Both the position numbers and the translations under genes were made by a program. The notes below the pieces were generated by a model, which searched no databases, was not told where the DNA came from, and saw only the letters and a list, made by a program, of their open reading frames with translations. 64,000 nt of DNA from Holophagales bacterium. GTDB taxonomy: Bacteria > Acidobacteriota > Thermoanaerobaculia > Multivoradales > Multivoraceae. The DNA is taken from assembly GCA_009837085.1 (NCBI GenBank), contig VXUF01000134.1, forward strand, positions 1 to 64,000. Direction: 5' to 3'. This document shows, in pieces, positions 11,924 to 21,689 of the stretch. How positions within the stretch are numbered: position 1 is the first letter of the stretch; every line of letters starts with the position of its first letter.

Positions 11924-12612
11924 TGTCCCAGCCTCCGGCGCCAGGCCGCATCGAGTCCGGCGGCCTCGCCGTGCCAGGCGGCCTGACCCTGCTCCAGCAG
12001 GAGCGCCTGCCGGCACAGCCGGGAGGCCCGCTCGATCGCGTGGGACGCGACGATCAGGGAGCCGCCGCCGTCCGCGAAGCGCTCGATCCAGCGCTCGACC
12101 AGGGTTTGGCCCTCCGGATCGAGCGCCGCGAACGGTTCGTCGAGAAGCAGGAGGCGCGGGTTCTCAAGACGGCAGCGGGCGAGGATCAGCCGCTTCCTCA
12201 TGCCGGCGGAGAAGCCGCCCACCTGGCGATCGGCCGCGGCTTCGAGCCCCACCTCCTCGAGCAGATCGGCGAGCCGCCCGCGGTCGGGGCCGGCGTCACT
12301 CAGTTCGTTCCAGAGCCGCAACGTCTCCATCGCGGTCAGCCGGTCGTAGAGATAGTCGTGGTGGGAGACCAGGGCCAGTTCGCGCCGGGCGCCGGCGCGA
12401 TCCTCGAAGGGCCGCCTGGCGGCAACGGTGAGTTCACCCGCCGTCGGCCGCCTGAGTCCCGCGATCAGTCTCAGCAGCGTCGTCTTGCCGGAACCGTTGG
12501 CGCCGGCCAGCAGCAGCCGCCCCCCGGACTCGAAGTCGAGGTCGACGTGGGCCAGCGCCCAGTGCAGTCCGAACCGGATGCCCAGCCCGCGTGCGTGGAT
12601 CAGGTTTGCCAA
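11920..12612 (-). CDS. ccmA: Heme exporter ATP-binding protein CcmA
   Basis: Walker A GANGSGKTTLLRLIAGL, FSAGMRKRLILARCRLENPRLLLLDEPFAALD; first gene of ccm operon. Confidence 0.92.
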   Translation of the reverse strand: MANLIHARGLGIRFGLHWALAHVDLDFESGGRLLLAGANGSGKTTLLRLIAGLRRPTAGELTVAARRPFEDRAGARRELALVSHHDYLYDRLTAMETLRLWNELSDAGPDRGRLADLLEEVGLEAAADRQVGGFSAGMRKRLILARCRLENPRLLLLDEPFAALDPEGQTLVERWIERFADGGGSLIVASHAIERASRLCRQALLLEQGQAAWHGEAAGLDAAWRRRLGQ

Positions 12613-12761
12613 GGGTGACCCGGTTACTCTCTGCGGCGCGGTGGAGGGCGGCGGCCGCCCGTGCCGCGGGCGGAAAGGCTACAGCAGCCGTGATCACGGG
12701 GCGGTCGGCCGGTTCCCCTGCTCTCGCGCCGCCGCGCAACAATCGGAAGCGGGCGACGTAG

Positions 12762-13349
12762 GTGAAGGCTGTGGAGGCAACTCGGGCGACCGACGAAGAG
12801 TTGGTGGCTGCGATTCTGGACGGCGAGGCCGCCCTGTACACCGATCTCGTGGAGAGGTATCGGGGCCGGCTGATCAACTACCTGAATCGCTTCCTCGGCA
12901 ACGTTCAGGAGTCCGAAGAGCTTTCGCAGGAAGTGTTTCTGAGGGTCTACCGGGCCCTCGACCGTTACAACCCCAGGTACCGGTTCTCGACATGGCTGTT
13001 TCGGGTGGCGAAGAACGCCGCGATCGATCTGATCCGGAAGCGGCGCCTGAAGCTGGTTCCGATCCAGCGGGTAGGGGTGGACGGGCAGGTGCAGGAGCGG
13101 GAGTTTGAGAGCGAGGAAAGGGACCCCTACCGAACGCTGCGGAACGTGGAACGGCGCCAGGCCATCGGCGCCGCGATCGACGGGCTGAAAGAGGAGTATC
13201 GGGAGTTGATCCAGTTGAGACACTTCGCCGAAATGACCTACGAAGAGATCGCGGAGTTCAAGGGCATGCCCCTGGGCACCGTGAAGAACAAGTTGTTTCG
13301 CGGCCGCCGGATGCTGAAGGCCCGGCTGGCCGACTACCTCACCGACTGA
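12762..13349 (+). CDS. ECF-family RNA polymerase sigma factor
   Basis: Sigma2 NVQESEELSQEVFLRVYRALDRYNPRYRFSTWLFRVAKNAAIDLIRKRR; sigma4 MTYEEIAEFKGMPLGTVKNKLFRGRRML. Confidence 0.9.
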   Translation: MKAVEATRATDEELVAAILDGEAALYTDLVERYRGRLINYLNRFLGNVQESEELSQEVFLRVYRALDRYNPRYRFSTWLFRVAKNAAIDLIRKRRLKLVPIQRVGVDGQVQEREFESEERDPYRTLRNVERRQAIGAAIDGLKEEYRELIQLRHFAEMTYEEIAEFKGMPLGTVKNKLFRGRRMLKARLADYLTD

Positions 13350-13370
13350 CGGACGGCGGGAGTAACGGCG

Positions 13371-13943
13371 ATGACGAGTTCAGACAGGTCGAAGGTCATG
13401 GAGAGTGGCGCCTGTTCCCAGGCAGAGTTGATCGACGCCTACGTCGACGGCGCCGTCAGCGAAGCGGAACGCCGGTTGGCGGAGCAGCACCTGGCGGGAT
13501 GCGCGGCCTGCCGGGACGAGGCGCGGGGTCTCTCGGCGCTCCACGAGCTCCTGGCGACGGAACGGCTCGCTCCGCGGCCGCTGGCGATCGACCTCCGCGC
13601 GGCGCGGCCCGTCGGACGCCGTCGCGGCGCCGTGGCCGCTGCCGCCCTGGTCGCGCTGTTCGGCGGCGCCCTGGCGTTGGTCGCTACGCTCGCGCCGGCG
13701 GCCGGCTCGGCGGCTTCGGCGGCGACGACCCTGTTCGACTTCACGGTCACTCTCGGCATGCTCGGCGCCGGCCTGCTCGATGCCTCCTGGCGGGGCCTCA
13801 ACGTGGCCATGTCGTCGGCTCTGGAGCCGGCGACGCCAGCCCTGCTGTTCGGCGGCGCGGCGGTGGTCGGGCTTACCGGCCTCCTGTTCTCGCTGCTTCG
13901 CCGGGGTTCGAGAGCGTCGGCGCGGCAGCGATCCCGGCGCTGA
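13371..13943 (+). CDS. Putative anti-sigma factor with N-terminal zinc-finger motif and TM segment
   Basis: CSQAELIDAYVDGAVSEAERRLAEQHLAGCAACRDEA (HxxxCxxC); directly downstream of ECF sigma gene. Confidence 0.8.
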   Translation: MTSSDRSKVMESGACSQAELIDAYVDGAVSEAERRLAEQHLAGCAACRDEARGLSALHELLATERLAPRPLAIDLRAARPVGRRRGAVAAAALVALFGGALALVATLAPAAGSAASAATTLFDFTVTLGMLGAGLLDASWRGLNVAMSSALEPATPALLFGGAAVVGLTGLLFSLLRRGSRASARQRSRR

Positions 13944-13992
13944 TCGTGTGCGCCGGTGCTCGCCGGCGCGTCGCGGCTACGATGGTCGGTCT

Positions 13993-14928
13993 GTGTTGAG
14001 CCTCCGACTCCATCAGACCGTTCAACGCCTCGTCCTGTGCGCGGTTGCCATCGCAGCGTTGAGCTGCGCGGCGGCCGAGCGCTCGCCCGGTTCCGACGCC
14101 ACGGCCGTCGTGATCGGTCCGGACGCCGTTGCCCGGGACCAGCTCGTCGCCATCGGCAGGGACCTCGAGCTCCGAGGCGAGGCGCGGTCGGACGCGGTCG
14201 TCCTGAACGGCGCCGCCCGCATCGACGGCGCCGTTCAGGGCGACGTGATCGTGCTCGGCGGCGATGTCGAACTGGGTCCGTCGGCGCGGCTGGGCGGCGA
14301 CGTGTTCGTGCTCGGCGGTCGGGTGGACGCGGAGTCGGGAGCCGTCGTCGCGGGCCGTACGGTGGCCTACCCGCGGGCGCCGTCTTCGCTCCTGGTTCTC
14401 GCCGAAGGGCCGGTGCTCGGCCAGGCCGCGCTGTCCTCCGTGGTAGCGATGCTGAACCTCGCCCTGCTCCTCGCCTGGCTGCTGGTGACTCTGGTGCTGG
14501 TGGCCGGGTTCGACCCGGCGTTGACGGCGACGGCGCAGAGCGTGCTCGAGCGGCCGTTTCGCAACTTCTTCGCCGGCCTGGTGGCGGTGCTCGCCGTGGC
14601 CGTGACCTTCGCCGTGCTGACCGCGGTGGCGCCGGCGTTGCTCGGTGTACCCCTTCTCGCCGTCTGTGGATTGGCGATTCTCGTCTGCAAACTGTGGGGT
14701 ACGGCAGCGGTCTTCCTGGCGGTGGGCGCGCGCCTGTTGCCGGACCGCCTGGGCCTGGCGGGTCGGCCGCTTGCCGCCGCCCTGTGCGGACTTCTGGCCC
14801 TGGGCCTGATCAAGATGGCGCCCTACGTCGGCGGCTGGACCTGGACCATCGTCACGTGCGTTGGCATCGGAGCCGCGCTGGACAGCAGGCTCGGCCGCCG
14901 TGATCCATGGTTCGCCGGTCTGGGCTAG
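13993..14928 (+). CDS. Membrane protein with bactofilin-like polymer-forming repeat and C-terminal TM region
   Basis: DLELRGEARSDAVVLNGAARIDGAVQGDVIVLGGDVELGPSARLGGDVFVLGGRV; signal sequence with possible lipobox; TM segments. Confidence 0.65.
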   Translation: MLSLRLHQTVQRLVLCAVAIAALSCAAAERSPGSDATAVVIGPDAVARDQLVAIGRDLELRGEARSDAVVLNGAARIDGAVQGDVIVLGGDVELGPSARLGGDVFVLGGRVDAESGAVVAGRTVAYPRAPSSLLVLAEGPVLGQAALSSVVAMLNLALLLAWLLVTLVLVAGFDPALTATAQSVLERPFRNFFAGLVAVLAVAVTFAVLTAVAPALLGVPLLAVCGLAILVCKLWGTAAVFLAVGARLLPDRLGLAGRPLAAALCGLLALGLIKMAPYVGGWTWTIVTCVGIGAALDSRLGRRDPWFAGLG

Positions 14929-16754
14929 CGGCGCACCCGCTCGATGATGCGCGCGGAGTCCTTCATGAACTCCATCATCTTCTCCTCGATCGCGCCGCCG
15001 CGTTCGTCGAGTCGACGGGCCTGGGCCAGGGCGCCGCGCGCCCCGTCCTCGTCTCCCGATGCCAGGAGCGCCATGCCCAGGCGGGTGAGCGCCGCGGTCG
15101 ACGGTCCGAGTTCAGTCGACTGGGAGAGGAACTCGATCGCCTCCTTCAGCTCCTGGCGTTTGTAGTGGACCCAGCCCAGGGCAGCTAGCGGGAACTGGCG
15201 CAACTCCTCCGGGGCGTGCTCCAGGGACCGGCGCGCGAAGTCGAGGGCCTGGTCCAGGTCCTCGTCCATCTCCGCCAGGTTGTACGCCATCTCGTAGTAG
15301 GCGATGCTCTTCGAAAAGTTGGAGCCGGCTTCATCGAGCAGCCGTTGCCCCGCCTCGTTTGCATCCTTGTACTTGCCCTCGCTGCGCAAGGCCTCGATCA
15401 GGGTCGCGTAGGCGGTCGCCCGCAGCATCTCGCCCGGCTTCGATGCGAGGACCCGCTCGGTCAGCGGGCGGATCTCCTGGCTGCGATCCAGCCGCAGGCA
15501 GGCCAGGGCGTAGGACATCAGCAGCGCTGGATTGTTCGGATCGAGCGCCAGCGCTTCGCGGTAGCAGCGGAGCGCTTCCGGAGCGTCGCCGGATCGGATC
15601 GCCTGCTCGCCGCGGCCGACCCAGTCCGCTGCGGCGGGGCTGGTCCCGGGCAGGTCGGCGCCTGAACGCCCTGAGAGGTAGGCCACCAGGTCGCGGTAGC
15701 GCATGCGCCTGGGGTTCAACTGCTGCGCCGTGCGAAACGCGGCGAGCGCCTTGCGATTCCAGCCCCGGTCGAGGTAGCAGAGACCTAGGAGGTGATGGCA
15801 CTCCTCGAAGGCGGGATCGACCTGAACCGCGCGGCCCAACGACTCGATCGCCCCCGCCAGCTTGCCCATCTCGTAGTGGCAGCGGCCGAGCAGGTAGAGC
15901 GCCTGTGGCACGACGTCGATCTCGACCGCGCGCGAAAGAAACGCGGCCGCGGACTTCAACTGCCCGCGGCCGGCGAGCGACGCCCCGAGGCAGAAGTGCG
16001 GCAGGAACGCGTCCGGGTGCTGGATCACGGCCTTCTCCAGGAGTTCCTGGCCACGTTCCTCGTCGCCCTGCTGGAGCTGGATGACGCCGGTGTAGACGAG
16101 ACCCTGGACGTGGTCCGGCTTGACCGCCAGCAGGCGGTCGAAGTGCTCAAGCGAGCGCTCCAGTCGGCCCTCCTGGAAGTGCGATTCGCCCAGGAACCGG
16201 GCCAGTTCGTGGTTACGGCGGTCGAGGCCGGCCGCCTCCTCCAGCGCCTTCATTGCGCGACCCAGGTCCAGCCCGTTCAGCGCGTGCTCCGCCTCCTCGA
16301 GGAGCTGTGTGAAGGCGGGACGCCGGTCGCCTTCGTAGAGCCCCAGAACGCCGTCCTTGACCGCCGCGAAACGCTCGCGCTTCTCCAGCACCAGGAACTG
16401 GTAGTCCATCTTGGACTCCCAGAGGTCGCTCCACTCCGCGGTGTTGATCACCTCCTGCCGCTCCAGGAGGTCGCGGAGAGCCAGCATGCCTGCGTGATGG
16501 ACCAGGATGCTCTCCTCCTGCCGCTCCATGGCGCTCAGAACCTTCTGCACCGTCTCGCCGGTGCGCTTGAGGACCTCCTCCAGGATGGAGATCCGTTCCA
16601 GCAGATGCTCGTCGAGGGAGAACTCCTCGTCGCCGGCGTCGATCGCTTCCTCGCCCCCGACGGCGGAGCCGGAGAGCACCATCAGCTTCTGCCGGCAGCG
16701 CTGGCAGTACTCCGCGTCGTCCTCGTTGCGCGCGCCGCAGACCTGGCAGTACAT
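14925..16754 (-). CDS. Zinc-ribbon + TPR-repeat protein
   Basis: MYCQVCGARNEDDAEYCQRCRQKL zinc ribbon followed by many TPR units. Confidence 0.8.
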   Translation of the reverse strand: MYCQVCGARNEDDAEYCQRCRQKLMVLSGSAVGGEEAIDAGDEEFSLDEHLLERISILEEVLKRTGETVQKVLSAMERQEESILVHHAGMLALRDLLERQEVINTAEWSDLWESKMDYQFLVLEKRERFAAVKDGVLGLYEGDRRPAFTQLLEEAEHALNGLDLGRAMKALEEAAGLDRRNHELARFLGESHFQEGRLERSLEHFDRLLAVKPDHVQGLVYTGVIQLQQGDEERGQELLEKAVIQHPDAFLPHFCLGASLAGRGQLKSAAAFLSRAVEIDVVPQALYLLGRCHYEMGKLAGAIESLGRAVQVDPAFEECHHLLGLCYLDRGWNRKALAAFRTAQQLNPRRMRYRDLVAYLSGRSGADLPGTSPAAADWVGRGEQAIRSGDAPEALRCYREALALDPNNPALLMSYALACLRLDRSQEIRPLTERVLASKPGEMLRATAYATLIEALRSEGKYKDANEAGQRLLDEAGSNFSKSIAYYEMAYNLAEMDEDLDQALDFARRSLEHAPEELRQFPLAALGWVHYKRQELKEAIEFLSQSTELGPSTAALTRLGMALLASGDEDGARGALAQARRLDERGGAIEEKMMEFMKDSARIIERVRR

Positions 16755-16800
16755 CGCGGCGAGCCTAGCTCCTAGTAGTCTCCGCGGCCGGAGAGCGACG

Positions 16801-18549
16801 ATGCGGTGGAGCAACTACTACCTGATGACTGCCCGCGAGGCGCCCCGGGACGCCGAGGTGGTGAGTCACCAGTTGATGGCGCGCGCCGGACTCGTGCGGC
16901 GGCTGGCGGCCGGGATCTACACGATGCAGCCGGCGGGCTGGCGGACGATGCGCAAGCTGATGGCGATCGTCCGCCGCGAGATGGAGCGGGCGGGAGCGGT
17001 TGAGCTTTCGATGCCGGCGATTCAGCCCGCCGAGCTGTGGGAGGAGTCCGGACGCTGGTTCAAGTACGGCGCCGAGCTCCTGCGGATGGAGGATCGTCAC
17101 GGAAGGCGGTTCTGCTTCGGCCCGACTCACGAGGAGGTCATCACCGATCTGGTCCGGCGCGACGTGAAGAGCTACCGGCAGATGCCGCTCAACCTGTTCC
17201 AGATCCAGACCAAGTTCCGGGACGAGATCCGCCCCCGCTTCGGGCTCATGCGCGGCCGGGAGTTCATCATGAAGGACGCCTACTCCTTCGATGCGGATGA
17301 GGAAGGCCTGGACCGGAGCTACCAGGCGTTGTACGGGGCCTACTCGCGCATCTTCGAGGCCTGCGGGCTCGAGTACTCCGTGGTCGAAGCGGACCAGGGC
17401 GCGATCGGAGGTTCCTCGTCGCACGAGTTCATGGTGCTCGCCGACACCGGCGAGAGCGCGGTCGCGAGCTGTGCCGCCTGTGGCTACGGAGCCAACGTCG
17501 AACGGGCGGAAGTCGGCGCTCTTCCGCAGCCGGCGGAAACCGGCGGCGGCGCCGACGGCGACGGACCGCGCAGGGTCTCGACGCCGGGCGCGACATCCGT
17601 CGCCGAGGTCGCCGGAATGCTGGAGGTCGACAGGGCCCTCGTCGTCAAGACGCTGATCTACGAAACGGACGACGGACTGGCGGCCGTCGCGATCCGCGGT
17701 GACCGCGAGGTGAACGAGGTCAAGCTGCTCAACGTCCTGGGCGGCCTCGGGCTGCGGCTCGCTTCGGCCGAGCAGGTGGCGGAGGCCACGGGCGGTCCGC
17801 TCGGCTTCTCGGGTCCGGTCGGCCTTTCGGCTGATGTGCGCCTGGTGGCCGACGAGTCGGTTCGTTCGCTGAACGGCTTCGTCTGCGGCGCCAACGCCGG
17901 CGACGAGCACCTCGTCTCCGTGCGCTGGGATCGTGACGTGGCGAGCGCGCGTCCGCTCGAGTGGGTCGACGTGATGACCGCCGAGGCCTCCGACCCCTGC
18001 CCGCGTTGCAGCGGCGGCGTGCTGCGCATCTCGCGGGGCATCGAGGTCGGCCACATCTTCAAGCTGGGCACCGCCTACTCCGAGAGCATGAACTGCACCT
18101 TCACCGACGAACAGGGCCGCCTGCGGCCGGCCGAGATGGGCTGCTACGGACTGGGGATCGGCCGGACGGCAGCGGCGGCGATCGAACAGGGGCACGACGA
18201 CGACGGCATCGTCTGGCCCGTGCCCCTGGCGCCCTTCACGGTCGTGCTCAGTTCGCTCGACCCCGGCGACGAGGCTGTGCGCTCGGCGGCGGACGGTCTC
18301 TACCGGGAACTCGAGGCCGCGCTCGCCTCGGGTGGCTTCGACGTCCTCTACGACGACCGTCGCGAGCGGCCCGGGGTCAAGTTCAAGGACGCGGACCTGG
18401 TCGGCTTCCCGGTGCGAGTCGTCGTCGGCGCCCGCTCGCTTCGCGCCGGCGGCGCCGAGGTCTCGAGCCGGCAGGACGGAGAGCGCGACGTCGTGCCGCT
18501 CGACGGGGTGTCAGATTTCGTCCTCGGCAGGCTCCGGCAGCACGTGTAG
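16801..18549 (+). CDS. proS: Prolyl-tRNA synthetase (with YbaK-like editing insertion)
   Basis: MRWSNYYLMTAREAPRDAEVVSHQLMARAGLVRRLAAGIYTMQPAGWR; FCFGPTHEEVITD; RPRFGLMRGREFIMKDAYSF; editing domain ~17590-17940. Confidence 0.95.
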   Translation: MRWSNYYLMTAREAPRDAEVVSHQLMARAGLVRRLAAGIYTMQPAGWRTMRKLMAIVRREMERAGAVELSMPAIQPAELWEESGRWFKYGAELLRMEDRHGRRFCFGPTHEEVITDLVRRDVKSYRQMPLNLFQIQTKFRDEIRPRFGLMRGREFIMKDAYSFDADEEGLDRSYQALYGAYSRIFEACGLEYSVVEADQGAIGGSSSHEFMVLADTGESAVASCAACGYGANVERAEVGALPQPAETGGGADGDGPRRVSTPGATSVAEVAGMLEVDRALVVKTLIYETDDGLAAVAIRGDREVNEVKLLNVLGGLGLRLASAEQVAEATGGPLGFSGPVGLSADVRLVADESVRSLNGFVCGANAGDEHLVSVRWDRDVASARPLEWVDVMTAEASDPCPRCSGGVLRISRGIEVGHIFKLGTAYSESMNCTFTDEQGRLRPAEMGCYGLGIGRTAAAAIEQGHDDDGIVWPVPLAPFTVVLSSLDPGDEAVRSAADGLYRELEAALASGGFDVLYDDRRERPGVKFKDADLVGFPVRVVVGARSLRAGGAEVSSRQDGERDVVPLDGVSDFVLGRLRQHV

Positions 18550-19860
18550 CCGCAACGAGACAATCCGGTTCCCGTCCACTTCCACTACCTCCAGCCGCAG
18601 CCGACCGACCTCGACGGTGTCCCCGATCTCGGCGGTCCGGCCGAGCTCGGACAGGGTGATGCCGGCGATGGTGTCCTCTTCGCGCGCGTCGGAGATGTCC
18701 ATGCCGAGTTCGTCCTCGAGGTCATCGAGCAGCATGCCGCCGAGCACCTTGTAGCCGCCGTCGTCGAGGCGGACGAACTCGGGCGCCTCGGCGTCGAACT
18801 CGTCCTGGATCTCGCCGACGATCTCTTCCAGCACGTTCTCGAGCGTCACGATGCCGGCCACGCCGCCGTACTCGTCGACTACCGCGGCCATGTGGATGTG
18901 CTCGTGGCGCATGCGGGCCATCAACTGGTCGAGCGGCAGGGTCTCCGGCACCGCGAAGGTCTCGCGGGCGATGTCGCGGAGCGACTCCGGCGCTTCCTGG
19001 GCGATGAACAGGTCCTTGATGTGGACGAGGCCGACGAGCTGATCCAGGTCGCCCTCGCAGAGCGGGAAGCGGGTGTGACCGCTCTGCCGGGCGCGATCGA
19101 GGTTGGCGTCCATCGGCGCCGCGGCGTCGAGGTAGACGACCTCGGTGCGGGGGACCATCACCTGGCGGGCGTTGCGGTCGGAGAGCTCGAACACGTTGTC
19201 GAGCAGCTCCCGCTTGGGCTCGGAGAGTTCGGTCTCCTGCTCGGAGGCGAGGAGGCTCCGGATCTCCTCCTCGCTGTGCGCGAGTTCGCCGTGCCGGAGC
19301 GGTTCGATGCCGAACAGGCGCAGGAAGGCGTTCGCCATCTGGTTCAGGACCCAGATGCCGGGATAGGTCACCTGGTAGAAGAACCACAGCGGCGCCGCTA
19401 CCCACAGGCTGGTCGGCTCGGGCCGGCGAATGGCTAGCGACTTGGGCGCCAGCTCGCCGAGCACGATATGGAACATGCTGATGATCGCGAAGGAGACCAT
19501 CAGGCTGATTGAGTGCGCGGCTTCTTCCGGCAGATTGGGCGCCAGATCGAAGAGGGGCTGCAGCAGGCGGTTGACCGCGGGCTCGCCGACGATGCCGAGG
19601 CCGATGCTGGCGAGGGTGATGCCGAGCTGGGTCGCCGACAGGTAGGCGTCGAGCTGGTCGATCATGCGCTGCGCCAGGCGGCCCCGGAGCGTGTCCTGGT
19701 GCGGCGCCACCTGCGTCGGCCGGACCTTGACCAGGGCGAACTCGGCGGCGACGAAGAAGCCGTTCAGGCCGACCAGGAAAAGGGCCAGGGCCAGGCTCCA
19801 GCCGAGCGGCAGATCGAGATTCACGGGCGGCCCGGTGGCCGCGACGATCGGTGGGATCAT
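18511..19860 (-). CDS. HlyC/CorC (CNNM-CBS) family transporter
   Basis: CNNM TM domain LFLVGLNGFFVAAEFALVKVR; CBS pair MVPRTEVVYLDAA..., IHMAAVVDEYGGVAGIVTLENVLEEIVGEIQDEFD. Confidence 0.9.
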   Translation of the reverse strand: MIPPIVAATGPPVNLDLPLGWSLALALFLVGLNGFFVAAEFALVKVRPTQVAPHQDTLRGRLAQRMIDQLDAYLSATQLGITLASIGLGIVGEPAVNRLLQPLFDLAPNLPEEAAHSISLMVSFAIISMFHIVLGELAPKSLAIRRPEPTSLWVAAPLWFFYQVTYPGIWVLNQMANAFLRLFGIEPLRHGELAHSEEEIRSLLASEQETELSEPKRELLDNVFELSDRNARQVMVPRTEVVYLDAAAPMDANLDRARQSGHTRFPLCEGDLDQLVGLVHIKDLFIAQEAPESLRDIARETFAVPETLPLDQLMARMRHEHIHMAAVVDEYGGVAGIVTLENVLEEIVGEIQDEFDAEAPEFVRLDDGGYKVLGGMLLDDLEDELGMDISDAREEDTIAGITLSELGRTAEIGDTVEVGRLRLEVVEVDGNRIVSLRLHVLPEPAEDEI

Positions 19861-20016
19861 TCGCGCGCCGGGAGGGGCGTGGTCGTCAGCGGGGAACGGG
19901 ACCCGCGGTCACAGGCGTGCCGGTCGGGGTCCGGGTCGGGGTCGTCCAGACTGGAGTCGGATGGCGAAGGATCCGAAGCTTCGTCGTTCACGCCGGCTTA
20001 GCGTAGCAGGGCAGCG

Positions 20017-21279
20017 TCAGTGTTCATGCCAGGGCTCGGGCTCGGTCTGGCGGCGGACGTGGAGACCGGCGCCGGCGATTCGCTGGATCAGCTCCTCGAC
20101 GTGCTCGAGGCCGCGGGTTTCGAGCCGCAGCTCGATGTGCACCTCATTGAGCCCGAGGGCGGTGAAAGCGCGCTCGTGATGGGTCTCCAGGACGTTGGCG
20201 CCGGCCTCGCCGACCAGGTTGAGCAGCGCCGCGAGGGCGCCCGGACGATCCTTGACGCACACGTCAAGCCGGACCAGGCGGCCGTCCTTCGTCAGGCCGC
20301 GGTCGATGATGCGGCTGAGCAGGGTGACATCGATGTTGCCGCCGGTCAGCACCATCGCGGTCCGGCGGCCTTTCGCCTGGGGGACGTGGTCGTTGACGAC
20401 CGCCGCCAGCACGGAGGCCCCGGCGCCCTCGACGACCGCCTTCTCCCGCTCGAGCAGGAGGAGGACGGCGTTCGCGATCTCCTCCTCGTCCACCGTCACG
20501 ATGTCGTCGACCAGTTCCCTTACGAGTCCCATGGTCAGATCGCCGGGTCGCTTGACCGCGATGCCCTCGGCGATCGTGTGGCGGCGCTCCACCGTCACCG
20601 GACGGCCGGCGGCGAGGCTCTCCCGCATCGACGGGACCGCCTCCGCCTGCACGCCGATGATCCGGGTCTGCGGCCGGTGCGCCTTGTAGGCGGCGGCGAT
20701 TCCGGCGATCACCCCGCCGCCGCCGATCGGCACGACGACGACTTCGAGGTCCGGTTCCTGGGTCATCAGCTCGAAGCCGATCGTGCCCTGGCCGGCGACG
20801 ACCTGGGGGTCGTCGAACGGGTGGACGTAGGTCCAGCCGTGCTCGGCCTCGAGTTCCCGGGCGTGGGCGGTCGCGTCGTCGAAGGTCTCGCCGGCCAGCC
20901 TGACGTCGGCGCCGAAGTTCCGCGTGTTGGCCACCTTGATCAGGGGCGTCGGCAGCGGCATGACGACGGTCGCCTCGAGACCGAGGCGGTGCGCGTGGTA
21001 GGCCACCGCCTGACCGTGGTTGCCGGCCGAGGCCGTGATCAGGCCGCGGCTCCGCTCCTCCTCCGAGAGGGTGAGGATGCGGTTGAGCGCCCCGCGCTCC
21101 TTGAAGGAGCCGGTCATCTGCAGGTTCTCGAGCTTGAAGTAGGCGCCGATGCCGCAGAGGCGGGAGAAGTACTCCGAGCGGGCGCAGGGACTCTCGTAGA
21201 TGGCGCCGGCGATCCGCCGCCGCGCCTGCTCGATCAACTCGGCCATGTGCAGAGGGTCGACCACGACAGGATTCTGCAA
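20017..21279 (-). CDS. Threonine ammonia-lyase (with C-terminal ACT domain)
   Basis: YFKLENLQMTGSFKERGALNRI PLP lysine motif; ASAGNHGQAVAYHA; C-terminal DRPGALAALLNLVGEAGANVLETHHERA. Confidence 0.9.
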   Translation of the reverse strand: MQNPVVVDPLHMAELIEQARRRIAGAIYESPCARSEYFSRLCGIGAYFKLENLQMTGSFKERGALNRILTLSEEERSRGLITASAGNHGQAVAYHAHRLGLEATVVMPLPTPLIKVANTRNFGADVRLAGETFDDATAHARELEAEHGWTYVHPFDDPQVVAGQGTIGFELMTQEPDLEVVVVPIGGGGVIAGIAAAYKAHRPQTRIIGVQAEAVPSMRESLAAGRPVTVERRHTIAEGIAVKRPGDLTMGLVRELVDDIVTVDEEEIANAVLLLLEREKAVVEGAGASVLAAVVNDHVPQAKGRRTAMVLTGGNIDVTLLSRIIDRGLTKDGRLVRLDVCVKDRPGALAALLNLVGEAGANVLETHHERAFTALGLNEVHIELRLETRGLEHVEELIQRIAGAGLHVRRQTEPEPWHEH

Positions 21280-21329
21280 CAGTCGCTAGTGGCGCCGTCT
21301 TCCCGCGAGTGCGCCCGCATGCCGCCGCG

Positions 21330-21358
21330 TTGACAGGGCAACTCTCCCCTTTGTACCG
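21330..21358 (+). promoter_or_regulatory. Candidate promoter for the tRNA-Val pair
   Basis: Perfect TTGACA at 21330-21335 with weak -10 region (gtaccg/tgtacc) 16-17 bp downstream, ~65 bp before the first tRNA. Confidence 0.35.
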
Positions 21359-21419
21359 TTGCGCCTTCTCGCGGCAGGCCTTGCCGGCGTTCTCGGCGGC
21401 ATTCCCGGCCTCGGGATAC

Positions 21420-21496
21420 AGGCCCGTAGCTCAGTTGGTTAGAGCGCTACGTTGACATCGTAGAGGTCAGCGGTTCGAGTCCGCTCGGGCCTACCA
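21420..21496 (+). tRNA. tRNA-Val (GAC)
   Basis: Acceptor aggcccg/cgggcct; D-arm tagctcagttggttagagc; anticodon stem-loop ctacg-ttGACat-cgtag; T-arm ggttcgagtcc; encoded CCA. Confidence 0.93.
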
Positions 21497-21522
21497 GACA
21501 TGGGCCGTTCGGTCTGTGGCTC

Positions 21523-21599
21523 AGGCGCTTAGCTCAGTTGGTTAGAGCGCTACCTTCACACGGTAGAGGTCAGCGGTTCGAGTCCGCTAGCGCCTACCA
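21523..21599 (+). tRNA. tRNA-Val (CAC)
   Basis: Acceptor aggcgct/agcgcct; anticodon stem-loop ctacc-ttCACac-ggtag; T-arm ggttcgagtcc; encoded CCA. Confidence 0.93.
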
Positions 21600-21689
21600 T
21601 CGCGGTGTCCGGCCGCGCGGGCCCGCCCCTGTTCCCGGACGAAACTGCGTCCCCAGCCGAACCTGCTCTGCCAGAACCGTTCTCGACCG

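Noticed and set aside
13944-13985. Possible fourth hairpin-repeat copy (gtgcgccggtgctcgccggcgc)
   Set aside because: Too short and degenerate; GC-rich palindromes of this size can arise by chance here.
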